DNA of 64,000 nucleotides from the NCBI GenBank assembly GCA_036924285.1, contig JAYKYS010000002.1:42857501-42921500 (forward strand), in the 5' to 3' direction. Positions 1-12,500 of the stretch are shown here, piece by piece. Source of the stretch: Asterella californica (lineage: Eukaryota > Streptophyta > Marchantiopsida > Marchantiales > Aytoniaceae). Position 1 is the first letter of the stretch. Every line of letters starts with the position of its first letter. The notes below the pieces were generated by a model. The model did no database searches. It was not told where the DNA came from and was given only the letters and a program-made list of their open reading frames with translations. A program made the position numbers and the translations under genes.

Positions 1-3000
1 CCACAAGCACACCAAGGAGATATCACCCCCAGCTAAAATAGCCATGGAAAGGTATCGCTAAAAAATAAGCCTAACAAGACAACGGAAGGACTAGTCACAA
101 CGAACGTCCTCGATAGTTGCCAAAGAGAATACGAATGATCATTCAAGTTCTCAATCTCGCATAGATCAGCTTTCATGTCACAATCACAAATCATATAGCT
201 GCAAAACTATGAATGCGACTCTCGTTGCAATCAAAATTAATATCTTCATAATTCTTATAATTTTAGAAACAACAAAATTTTGATATTTTTCTCTACAATG
301 CTTGGTGTTTATCATCAAACACCAATGTTAGGAAGAAAAGAGGCTATTGCTGCGTACATCAATCTTGTTGTGCTTGATTACACTGTAAGGTTTTTTAACA
401 ATGTATTGTTTGATAACACCTTGACTGGATATAGATGATAAAATCAATCATTTTGTCATTCCAATTTTGTCATTTTGCACACCTCGGCTTTTCGAGCATA
501 TATCGTATGACGTTTACTTTATTGATTAACCACCAGTACTGGTATAAAAGCAGAAAAGAAGTATTCTCTCTTCTTTCTCTCCTTCTACTTCGGGTTGAAG
601 AGAAGATTAAGTTTTGCTCCAAGAAATCACTAATCTTTCTCTAAACATTATTCAATTTATACTTAGCAGTTTACTTTGAAGTAAAGTACATGTTGTAAAC
701 TGATGAGAGAGCTTTGATTCAAGTCCTTGTTTGATAGATTGTATCCGAGTCTGCAAGAGTAACGTTCAAGCAAAATTTAGTTTAAAGCGGTCATAATTTC
801 TGAGCAGAGACAGAGAACCCATAACCTAGCATTTGCAATGAAGGCGATGGGATATCTCACCCTCTAAATTCCAGAACCCGCGGTTTAAAACGAATAAAAG
901 AGGTATTTAGTCATGATAAAAGATAATGAAATGATTAACGATGTGACAAAAAGTGATTAGTTTTCCTGTGAATAGCTAGTCAAAATCAAGGGTGTGACCA
1001 AGAATACATCGTTAAGAAGCATTAGGGTGTGATCAAGCATAACAAACTTACTGGATGTGATCAAGCAAATTCATGAGGAGCATGTCTCCACACACTGTGA
1101 CTGGAGCCCGGTAATGTCCGTCCAATCCTGTCACAAGAGTGATTTCAAGACGAGAGAAGTTGTGCTAATAGGGGTGTCAAAGATTTTGTTTATGAGAGGA
1201 AGCGAGACGAAGCGAAAAGTTTGTTTCATGTGATTGCAATAGAACAAATATATATGCTACATGCGTTTCTAGCAATGGAGGGGAAGGCGACCACCCCTGT
1301 TCATGTTAATGGGAGGAAAATCTCTTTTGCCAAGAAGACAGGAAAGCCCCGTTACTGTTAAGCTATAGTCATTAAACATATATACTAATGGATACACTCA
1401 AGATGTTGTTAAACTTAATTTAGTCGACTTTTTATATTTTCGGACATGTTTATTTTATAAACATATATTATAAAATCTACGCTTATAAAATGGCCTTGTT
1501 CAAAAATATGAAAATTTACGTTTTATAAAATGAACGTTTATGTTCCAAATGTCGCTTTTAAACATAGAGTTCATTATTAAAGAATACCTTGGAATTTTTT
1601 TGTGAACTGATCAGGAAAGAAACTTTAAATGTTATGGATTACGGTACTCAACTCTGGTTTAAAAGCGTTGTACGAAGAAAAACCAACATAAATTTATAAT
1701 CAAATATTTTGGTGATAAATCAACCCCATTTGCGTATTCCCTCTATCTTCAGATAGAGAGGGAATATAAACACGCTTCCCAACTGCGTCTCACTCTAACG
1801 GATTATAGGAAGTGTCAAAGTTAAGAATAAAATTCCAAAAAGAATAAAACTGAAAGAAGACTGACAAATAAAACCTGAAACTCGACTCGCAGTGAATTGA
1901 GAAATTAATGACTGGTAACTTTTTGTTTTGTTTTAGAAAATTTTACTGCGACTTATCTGCGATCGTTACCCCTACTGGCGATCGTTTTAGGAGGTTTAAG
2001 TGTTGATACTTCCGTTTGAACTCGACGACCTTATCTAGACATCAGATACGAGCAATAAGCTCGTGAACTTTAGCTTCGGACTTGAAGGTCTAATCAGTTT
2101 AGGTGCTCTCTCATGCAGGTTTTCGTCTAGAAAACTTGTCAAAAAGGCCTTTGGTTGCATTATTTTCTATGCTATATGTAAGAGCAAATATGAATATAAC
2201 GTGGAAAATAGCACGAAGGCAGTTGAGGAATGTGAACGCATTCCGGAGGTACAGTAGGTACAGTACTGCATATGTATTCAGTTCAGTGAGCATATGAAGG
2301 GTATGTAGAGGAACGTAGTTGAAAGCATTTAAGCCTGATGCTCTTGTACTTCTCTTCGGATTCAAACCTTGGTTTGGTGAGTCGATAGTGGAAACTTTAA
2401 CGAGACATTAGACAAGAGTTACATCGACATAGATCGAGGATCTGCTATACAGTAAATGGTTGTGGCCAAACACGTTCTCAGCTCATTAGATCAGTGTAAT
2501 GCAGAACCGTGTTTTTATCCACACCTTCCCTGCTAAGAAGTTACATAGCTCACGACTCACGACTCCCAACGGTCAGTTGGATGGAGCATCCGATACAGAA
2601 GTCTCGTGCACGGAAGCATACAGTTGTTGTTTGTTGTTGCGTGTCGGGCTCCACGCGATTCCCAGCTTGAATAAAAGCTCATAGGATTCTCTCGAATGGA
2701 CCTAAACTCATGTCGAGCAAAGTAAATCCGAAGAACCTCATATCTAACGATAATTTATGGTTCCAACTGTTAACTGATGAGGTGGTCCTAGTGAGGTCGG
2801 AACCGACGTCACTGGCTTCGATTTTTGTCTTGAGAAGAAAGCGAAGTTCGCACACATACACCGTAGTCCAAGAGTTCTGGATCACGAAATGTGGATACAC
2901 CGTTCGCAAAGGTGCTGATCGATGGATGTGAGTTCCAAGTATTTCTTTCCACAAAGCCAGCAACGCTTCATGACGAACTACTCCTACTGTAGTTATGGTA

Positions 3001-3462
3001 CGTTGAACGCAGCTTGAGCGTTGAGGGAAACAATCAAGTATCTGTGCGCCCATGATCATCAGCTTTACAGAGGACCAGCCTCCTCTGTGCCTTAGGGTTT
3101 CCCGATATATTGACGAATAATGATTACGTTCTATCTCGGCCTGAATAGATCATTGCATCGCCATTCAAACCATTACAAAAGCATCTGATGATAAACCACG
3201 TGCGAACGTAACCTCTCGGTTCGTGTTGCTTACGAGAGAAATATGAAGAAAAGACGCGATCAATGAATACCGAACGGATGAGAAGAACCCATCAAGCCGG
3301 GAAAAGGGAAAAAGTACCCAAAGGCACCAAACACCGAGAAGGTGAGAGAAAGAATCCTCCCTAGTTCTAAAGTTTCCAATCGCTCTTAAAATACTAAACG
3401 CCGGTAAACAAAAATCCGCTGAACAAAAGGGGACATCGACTACTGCAATTGGATCAAGCAAG
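1..3462. other. Gene-free AT-rich sequence
   Basis: No open frame here has a recognisable domain, codon bias or plausible exon structure; the longest frames overlap on opposite strands and look like chance. A short imperfect hairpin lies at 1735-1766 (arms differ by a 2-base insertion). The stretch 2679-3059 is open on the minus strand for 126 codons with an antisense frame of 73 codons, but neither product resembles a family I know. Confidence 0.6.
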
Positions 3463-3568
3463 AGCTTTTTGTAGAGTAATGGAAACACGCTGTTTAAAGT
3501 ACCTACGAGAGTCATAGCTCTTTGTAGGGCAATGAAAACACGCTGTATAAAGTACCAGAGAGAGTACT
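3463..3568. repeat. 53-bp imperfect tandem duplication
   Basis: Two adjacent units, 3463-3515 and 3516-3568, share the core AAACACGCTGT followed by an AAAGTACC motif and differ at a handful of positions. A third, partial echo (AGAGAGAGTAGGTTAATGAAA) follows to about 3590. No coding role is apparent. Confidence 0.75.
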
Positions 3569-4589
3569 AGAGAGAGTAGGTTAATGAAAAATATGCAGAG
3601 ATGACCTTGTAATAAGCATGGAATCAATGTAGTACATTTTGTCTCTGTGTAAGTTGAAATAATTTCAAGTCTGGTGGTGTGGTAGGGAATTGATGCCTGT
3701 CTCCGTAACTTTCCATGAGAAATATATATATATAGAGGAGAAGAAATAAGGAGAATCTGGGTGGATCTTAATGAGAGCTTGCAACTAAATGTAAATGATA
3801 ATAAGCATGCCCCGAAGGCCCAAAGAGTCCAAAGGTTCAAACTGAAGTCTGTACAGTATACCGTGTTTGTTTTCAAACCAGTTTATGGTTGTGGGGACTG
3901 CTGTGTGCACGTACAATTGGTGGCCTTCATGGCAGTTTAAATTGCAAACTAAGACTGGTCTAAAGTCCAAGACATGAGTTTCCCACCATCGATCGAACAT
4001 GTAAATCGTCTCGAAGGACAGTACGAACCAAACCATTTTCAGATAAGCAAGAACTGAAAACTATTGAAAGCCAAAAAGACGTTGGATAATCGAATCGTTT
4101 AAAACAATGCGTTTCGCTTGCAGTAGAATTACGGTGCTATGCGTTAGCGACGCCGTATCTATCCCGTTTCTTTTTGCTTTCTGGTTTTCACAACGATTCT
4201 ATTCGTCCGTTCTCGCTACTTCCTCTCACTTTTCGGTTTTCACCACAAAATCCATCCGTCCGTTTCGCTACAACACGAAAAAATTCCCTTTTCCGTTTTT
4301 CACAATCGACGCCGCATAACAAAAACTCGAAGCTGAACTGATGAAGAACCAAATGGTTTAGTGCTGAATCGTTTAGAAAGCTTTTATATATTTTCTACTT
4401 TTTGTCATAACGCAAAAGACTACTTGTGGTTTATTTGATTGAGAAGCAGTTTCATGATTTAGACTTGACTGGGGCTTATTATATAGTGATGAAGATGTTA
4501 CTGTGACTACTGTAGATTTGGATGGAGAATACGTAACAAAGGATTTGAATGATTTCAAATCTGCTGATGTTTTTGGGTTCGGCATGTTT

Positions 4590-4890
4590 ACTTCCATTTC
4601 CCGCATTCCGTTAAATAAGCTCAATTGGATAGAGCACCGAACTACGGACTTGTGGAGGCCGGGGAGGTAACGTAGTTCCCGGCCCCGAAATGCCGTGCAG
4701 TTAGCGAATCGCCTTGGAACGACATTTTTTGCCCCTCTAGTCATCATTCCGAATAACGCTTGCCATCCTGTGTCTTACCACGGCTGCTTACACAGAGTTA
4801 GCCCATGCAAGTGAAGATCGAAGGTGAGAGCCGTATGAGGTGAAGCCTCTCGTACGGTGTTGACAGACCCGACTGACCCGTACTTTGTGT
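4590..4890 (+). other. Organelle-derived group II intron fragment (3' part)
   Basis: The segment is GC-richer than its surroundings. At 4826-4860 it contains the near-invariant group II intron domain V: GAGCCGTATGAGG, a TGAA loop region, then CCTC and TCGTACGGT, so that CCGTA pairs with TACGG around a short bulge and the inner stem carries a GNRA-type cap. Domain V is the catalytic core of group II introns, which in plants occur in mitochondrial and plastid genomes. About 200 bases upstream, 4617-4636 reads like a tRNA D-arm (AGCTCAATTGGATAGAGCA). No intron-encoded protein is visible. The simplest reading is a nuclear copy of organellar, probably mitochondrial, DNA. The outer limits are approximate and the source intron was not identified. 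Confidence 0.7.
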
Positions 4891-5630
4891 GGTGGCGCGA
4901 TGTCGAATCAATTTCAGAAGTTAAAAAGCAAACCAAACGGGGGACGGGACTTGTAGAGAAAAGAGTGTTTTGAGGTTGAGGGCAAAGATTGAATTTCGTT
5001 TGCGACCGCAAGAGTGAATTAGTTAGTTAGGGTTGGCAAGGTCACTACTCTAGGGAGTGCGCTTTAGTGCATTGTTCTTGCGTGGAAAGGAAGGAGGGAG
5101 GCGAGCAGGCAAGGTTGAGGTACAGAAGAGTGCGTTGTTTTCTCGGGATCGTTCGTGTATGGAATTTACTCTTGCTGGCAGCAGCTGCTTGCTCTAAATG
5201 GGACTTGTATGTTCGTACATGATTCCACTCAACTCGACGTCGAACCTGAACCCAACGAGTTTGATCATCGATAGTCCAGAGTCCAGACCTGTTGGACTTG
5301 GAAAGTTTCTTTTATCTTTTCTGTTGCTTCTGCTGGTCCCTTCTTGCTCGACTCAACTCGCTATCTCAAAGTTATCAAAATTCTTTTCTCTGTTGGGTCC
5401 AAGAATCGAACTGGAACTTTAAACTATAAAATCGATCTAATCTCAGACTAGAATTATGGAATCGACCTGAACTCAGTTGTTAAGAAACGAATCGTTATTG
5501 GAAAAATAAAACCAAATGAACGTTTGTGAACCGATCCGAAACCAAGCACTATGTCAACCCGAACGAAGTGCTGGAAACATCCTACGAGAAGTCTTCCATG
5601 ACGATAGTGCATCAAGCGTCACCGTGCTAT
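4891..5630. other. Gene-free stretch
   Basis: I see no gene, RNA or repeat here. Short frames on both strands lack any recognisable motif. Confidence 0.5.
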
Positions 5631-5631
5631 C

Positions 5632-6433
5632 ATGGCGTCCGCACTATATCAAACTAGGCATCTACTCGACATATACGATAACTACGACCTTGTGTCCCAC
5701 AATGCAGGCTATGACTGGATCGTCAGTGATGACTCAAAGGCACTGGATTGCTGATTCTCAGAGACGATGTCTGAAGTTGTATTTGAGGAATACATGAACA
5801 CTGTGAAGAATGAATTATACCCAACCGAAAGAAACATGGCAACGTCAAAGAATCCGTGAAGTGTGCAAGCAAGAACTGTAGATGGACATTAGACAGAATA
5901 TGGCAACTATACCATGGGAATAAATACATTCACAATCCAAAATGAAACTGGAACCCAGAAGATAGGATGGTCAGATTGCAGACAGTTGAAGGTACCTCCT
6001 ATCTGCTCAACTCTGGCCTGCTAAACCATTCCATGGTGTGACAGTCCACAAAGATTACTTGCTCCTTGGCGGCAATTGCAAGCCGTGTGTACACCCTCAG
6101 TCGGGAATTTGAAAGCTGATGCAAATGTCCAGTTTGTCTTCGACAATCCAGGCATCTCCCTACTCAACATAACATCGACCAGTAATCCTAAAGCCGGTTG
6201 CCATTTCTGAAGAACATGGCGCTGATTACAGTTTTACTCTGACTGAGAAAATTTGTTTTACAGTGCACCTGTGCGTACTAACACAAAGGCAAAAATATAA
6301 TCACATCAGTGATCTCTATGAACGTGGATCAGAATTCACATACCCGGGTACCATTACTTACCAGCTGCCTCCATCTTACATGTTTCCTTCATCACGACCT
6401 GGCAAATTACTTATAGCACCATCAAGGCCTTAA
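5632..6433 (+). pseudogene. Decayed coding block of unknown family
   Basis: Several frame-shifted but protein-like stretches lie in order on the + strand. From an ATG at 5632 a frame reads through LLDIYDNYDLVSHNAGYDW, meets a TGA, then continues in frame with EVVFEEYMNTVKNELYPTER until a TGA near 5859. Around 6030-6110 a second frame gives HGVTVHKDYLLLGGNCKP. A third, from about 6110, gives NVQFVFDNPGISLLNITSTS. A fourth, about 6191-6433, is open for some 80 codons and includes SEFTYPGTITYQLPPSYMF before a TAA. The fragments have normal amino-acid composition for a soluble or extracellular protein and all run the same way, which argues for one gene broken by stops and frameshifts. I do not recognise the family. 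The block lies tail-to-tail with the kinase gene, about 130 bases past its stop codon. Confidence 0.4.
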
Positions 6434-6562
6434 ATTGGTTCCGCCCTCGGTCTTGGGTATCTTGGTCCGACATTCCTATACATCTGAACTGGTATTTCAA
6501 ACCTACCAAGGTATCGTATTTCACAACCCAAGCAATTTATCTCCAATAAGGGTTGAGGTGCG

Positions 6563-9500
6563 TTAGCTAGGTCGGCTGCCTGCACTGATCTTCGCCACCA
6601 CAGTCAGTAAGGCCTTGGTAGCCAGGGGCTTGGTGAGATAGAAGTCCATGCCCGCTTGAATGCACTTACTCTCATCCTTTGTCATTGCATGCGCAGTTAG
6701 AGCGATTACAGGCGTTCGGAAACCGAGCAACTTCTCCTGCTCTCTAATTCGTTGGGTCGCTCCATACCCATCAAGTACCGGCATCTGCAATAAAACTCAA
6801 ATGAAGTGCAGATCATCAGACACCCCGGTTCCACAACGGGCTCCCCGAACACCTATCAGTTGACATATATTACCAAATATCGACGGTTCTCATACTGTTG
6901 AAGCAATCAGCTGTGGGACTAGCTCCGATCTAATACTCCCATATACTGCCACTCAACTCTTCAATACGGGAAGACTGCCGTTTCTTGTTAACTGACAAGC
7001 GAAGTCAAAGACATAAATACATCACTAGTAAAGGGGTTTGGTTCCCAGGTAAACCAAAAGCGTGGCAATTTGAACAATACCTGACAATCCATCAAGACCA
7101 TGTCAAACGGTCTCTTCTTTGGAGGAGCGGTATCTTCTTCCACATGCTCTCGCGAGAGACTTCTCAGTCTCCTGAAGCTCCCAAATGACGCTGATCTACT
7201 TGAACTTTTCCTAGGAAGATTAGCCAAAACCAGCTGCGCTGCCTCAAGACCGTTGTCCACGCATTCCACGCTCGCCCCCAGGCGTACCAGAGTCGTTTTG
7301 GTGAGTCTTTGAAGGACAGGGTTATCTTCGGCGACAAGTATATGCATACCTTTCAGTGAGTTAGGTGGCCCCATAATGTCCGTTTCCCTAGATCGTATTC
7401 TTGGGAACGGTCCTACATCTGGGCTAGGGCTACTTGAGGTTTGCACGTGGAGCCCGCCCTCCGCATGGATGCCTTCCACTCCTCCAGTGGTCGATCTGCT
7501 TGGAGTGGGCATTGTTGACTGATTTGCTGATTGACTTGCTGATTGGTCGCCTCTCGTGTTTCGGCCTGCAAGTTGATCTCTAACTATAGTAGTGGCAAGA
7601 TCAGTGGTGGATCCCTCCTTAGAATCAATTTCAGAAGCACCATCGTGCACCGGGCTTGGGTACGGAACAAAAGGCTGACTCACAGTAAGTGGACTTTCCC
7701 CCCGGCTAACTGTATTATTCGGAGATGGTTTATGTGTATCCAGATCTCTATTGTTATGCATGAGCAGTAGTACCTGTTCCCATATGATCCGCAACCGCGA
7801 TAGATTCAGAGGTTTGTGCAACATCAGGTCACACGGTACTGTGCCCTGCTTCAGGGTCTGAAGAACGGAGCTAGGAGTATTGGGTGTGAGCAACCAAACC
7901 ACTTTCGATGCTGTAGCGATGTCTGCTTGTGCCAGCGAGTTACTTAAGCTAACACACAGCTGATTCGAGAAAGAAACCATGGCTGCATCGATGATGATAA
8001 GAAGTCGTGACCCGACTCTATCTCCGTACTTCTTCATGTAACTGCTGCTAGGCGTGCCACTAAGCTCACCTGCCGCAGGCTGGGTAATCGCGTCGTCAAC
8101 CCATGATTCGTAACCCTGGTTCCCGGGGGAAATCTCAAAGCAATCTGACCAGCTGAAACTATCTTCGTAGAACACTTCGAACTTGACTTTCTCCAGTGTG
8201 TCCAAGAAGTCCTCAGGATGACTTACTGTCCAGACATGTAAACCTCGACGCTCCATCCAAGCTTTTGCCACTTTCCTTCCCGCCTGCCCTTGCATGGCGA
8301 GTAAAACATGTACCCCTTCTGGGGTTGCAGGGCTGTAACATGAAGGGTTTGCCAGAGAAACCGGAGTTGCAGGTTTCTCCAAGGAATCGAGCTGATCTTT
8401 CTGAAATGGCCCGCCCGGAGACGCTAATCCATATCTACTGATTACACTTACGTTATCTTCTTGTTTGGAATGGAAGTGCGCCGGACTAAAAGGATGCCCG
8501 TTAGCAGGTGTAGACTCCGGAACACGCTGGAAAAACAAATTGAACTTGAATCGAGCTCCAGGTTCTCCCGGTTCATCTTTATCAATGATGTTGATGTCAC
8601 CTCCCATCAATCGGACCTGCAACAGTTCAAGGGATGAGCTTGTGAGCTTTCGCAAACCTGTCAAGAGACGAACGCAACAAGGTTATAGAACCTCTAATAC
8701 CTTCATCGGACAAAAAGTTATATCGTTCGTGCTAATATGAGCTTGCTCACCAATGATCGGACGATGCCAAGGCCGAGCCCTGTACCGCCATGTGTACGAG
8801 GAACGGTAGAATCCACCTGGACAAAGTTCTCAAACACTGCTCTCCGCCTCTCCCGGGGAATACCTTTACCAGTATCATCAACCTCAAACTCGTACTCAAC
8901 GAGATTTCCACTGGCACAACCAACTTCTTCTTCCATATGTGCATAAGTCTTCTCCCGCTCATTGAAGCACCTCCAAAACCAGCCATAAAAGCATCCAAAC
9001 ACTCCTCCTCCTTGAACTTGGCTAGCGCCCAAGCTGGCAGGGACAATTGGCTTTTGCCAAGCGCGCAAGACAACATGACCTGAACTTGTGAACTTCACAC
9101 CATTACTCAGCAAGTTGGACAGAAGCTGCTTGACTCGACCCGCATCACCCAAAACACGTGATGATTTCTCGATGGAGTCATCAGGCAGATCAAGAACAAC
9201 TTCTACGCCTTTCTTCATGCCCACGACAGCGAACATCTCTACGGCTTCCTCGAGCACATCTAGCAGATCAAAATCTGCTTCTTCCAGCTGAAGCTTTCCA
9301 GCTTCTATCTTACTCATGTCCAGAATGGAGTTCAGTATACCTGAAGAGCGTAGTATTGAGTCAGAATTACAATGACGTGTCGAGTGCCACCATCTGCAAT
9401 TAGAAACAAACAGCCCCACTAGGGACCAGTACTCTACGGACCCGTGATTCTTTAACTGCTAAAATATGTTACAGACCAGATTCTTATTTTTCCTCAACAT

Positions 9501-12500
9501 TCTGTACCGTCAGAGCTTATGCGATTTGGACTGCCTGAAACCGACAAGCAGAATTCTGGCGAACTCTCCTCAACGTCCTATTCGATCCCAAAGGATATAA
9601 GGGAACTCACCGAGAAGATTTGTAGCACAAGACTTCATCTGAGAAAGGTTCGACTCCAGCTCTGATGATTCCACAGCATCGCACAGGCATAGGTCGACAA
9701 GACCCAGTATGGCAGCGAGAGGTGTCCTTAGATCATGGCTCATACTCGCAAATACTATGCTCTTGTGACTGCTCTTATTCTCGGCTTGTTTTGTGGCCTC
9801 CAACTGCTGAATGAGAGCTGCACGTAGGCGCATTTCATTGCTCACTCCTTTCGTCAAAAGAACGATGAAGAAGCACCCCACGAGACCGACGCAAATAGCA
9901 AGAATGAGCAGTAGTGCAAGAATGGTATGACTTCGCCGATCACTCGGTCCCCACACACTATCTCGTGGAATTAATACCACACAGACCTGTAAAGGCTGCA
10001 GTTAGATACTGAAGATCAAATATCAAGAAGAAGCAACATGGAAGAGAATTGCTTACAGTAAAGAAGAATGCATAAAAGTAGTGTCGTCCAAGGACCAGGG
10101 CGAGCTTCCATCAAGTTCCAACGAACAGCTATACTGTTTACTTCCAGCGACATGCAAGACAAGTAATTGCTTTGAGGTGTTGACAGGAAACTGCTTGAAC
10201 CTATCTTGATGGCTTCAAAACTCATTAGTTCAGCCAAAATGAAGAAGAGAAGTAGATTACCAAAGTGCTCTCCGCAATTTGGACAGGGGCACTGTTAAGC
10301 ACGTAAAGCGTGCCTTCGATTCGCACGCTGCTCGCTTGGAACGATTGTGTTATGTTACTGCCCAGAACTCTTGATAAGTATTTAGCAGCTCCTGCGACCA
10401 CTGAGTTACTGGAGTTGGAGGCAAGTGGAAGCAACGGATTCCCGGCCTTACCGATCTCATACTCAATAGCCGCATTGGTCTGTACAAGGAGTCTACCGTC
10501 ATCAGTGGTGATGTAAATGTCTCCTCCCTGGAAATTGAGAGTCCTCAAAAAATTCCCAATCTCAGACACTGAAAATCCCACACCCGCAACTCCAACAGCA
10601 TCTTCATCAATGCCTTGTTTGACCGGTGCTAACGACAAAAACAAAAGATCCTTGCTTTCTGCAGCGACAATTCCCCAGGAGGACCCCCCTAAAGGGTTGT
10701 TCCAGGTATTGTTGAACAGATCTACAGACCAATACGCCAGTGGTGATACGGACTTCGCTGCTCCGACAGGTAAACCAGTTGACGAGTCAACTGACTGACG
10801 ATACCACTCATACCACGGACGGCTAGCGGTCAAATTTTCATCCAGATTCCAAGGAGGTGAAGGCACCGGGGCCGTTGAGCTGGTTACTGGACTCAAGTAC
10901 GTAGAATTTGCAAAAACCATCGTCATATCACTCAACTGTGACGAGTACGAGATGAACAACCCATTTTTGCCGAAGAAAGAGACCACGCTCTTTTGAGGAA
11001 TGACTGAGAAGGCAGAGAACAGGATCGGTGCAACCTGCAATAACAATACATCCATAAGAATCAACCAAGACTCAACCATTGGAAGATAAGCGATTCTTTT
11101 GCTGAATGATTTTCTGCATAATCTTATAAAGTTAGACCATAATTCTCCCAACCTCGTGTAAACAGCTCCTGAACGAACAAGCTATCTGAGATATGAAGAC
11201 CCAGCTGAGACGAAGTCTGAAATGCTAAATGTAGAGACTACCTATCTCTAACCTTGTCTAAAGATTGGTGAATTCCTATCTCTATAAGGGATCTATAAAG
11301 GGAAGGGAAGTCACCTGTTCTTTCAAGGTTGAAAAGGAAGAAAAGTTGCTCGTAATGAGTGGGGAGCTTAGAATCCTTGCGAGAGCTGTCGTAGACACGT
11401 TGTTATTTTGTAACAAATAGCTTGTGGTGGCCTTCATCCTCGTTAGAATCTCGCTCCGCAAAGCGTCTGCCACTGTGCTGACTGACTTTTCAGCATGAGT
11501 GGTAGAGAAATACCAAGTAAGTACGGTCATCACCGTTATTAGCATCGCTAGCATGACCTGCAACCGGACCCACGTTGCAAAAATCAACATCAGCAGACTA
11601 ACAGGTAACAACCTGAAACTCTCCCGACAGCATATGTTTGTAACTTTTCCTATACCCTGAGCTGTGAGATGGAAATGTCCAAAATCGTTGGTTAGCCCAT
11701 CCTATCCGTTGAGCTAATGAGTTTCCCCGACTCTGAATCCCACTTCCCTGCATAGAATCTCTAACACCCTAATGCCACACGCTAAGCTCATTGCAAGTCT
11801 TAATCTTCTATCTTTTGCCAGCCCACTTCTGCTTATCGTCGATTGACCAAAAAGTAAAATCGGCCAGTCGGTCTTCTATACTCGGAAAGTATCCCTTATC
11901 CCCACTAAAATTCCTTGTACTCGGAGGTACAGAGTCCCTAGGTATGACCCCCGAGACGCGCTTGAGAGCCAACGCTTCCCCTACGGTTAAGTAGTAAATC
12001 CAGAAACCAAGAATGAACCGTAATGCATAGAACCGAGACCCAAAGAGGGGATACTGATCAAACAATCATCAATGGTTCACGGTCCACGTACTATTTCTCA
12101 TAAAGAAGATGCAGGATTCCAGCTGGAATGACGTTCAGCAAAATTGAACTACAGAGGAGGTGATCCCCCGTTTGGAATGACCCAAACTGCTCTGTCACCT
12201 TTTAAATTATTCGAGGCTGCTAGGGCGTGGCATTTCAACGATTCCTACTTTCATATCAACCGTGCTGTATTTTGACATATTGCATGGTATTTTCAATGCA
12301 TGTCGTTGCGCAATCTGGAATCCAGACTCACAGGACTGAGCGCAAACACAGGGCGAGCTGAATGGAGTCTCACATTTAACCTCTTCCTGAATATTGCGAC
12401 CCTGAATTATGCACTACTTGAAAACCGCGATTGCTTTCATATGATATATAACGAACGGAAATAGGCAGAAACTAAAAGAATTTAAATCCGGGACTTGCGT

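Noticed and set aside
4617..4640. Complete tRNA gene
   Set aside because: Only a D-arm-like string is present; no acceptor or T-arm can be paired with it, so it is noted only as support for organellar origin.
5632..6433. Viral insertion
   Set aside because: Considered because the fragments match no plant family I know, but nothing in them identifies a virus protein.
10016..10237. 73-codon minus frame between kinase exons
   Set aside because: Lies in the 274-bp intron 10260-9987; the exon-exon join without it matches CKI1.
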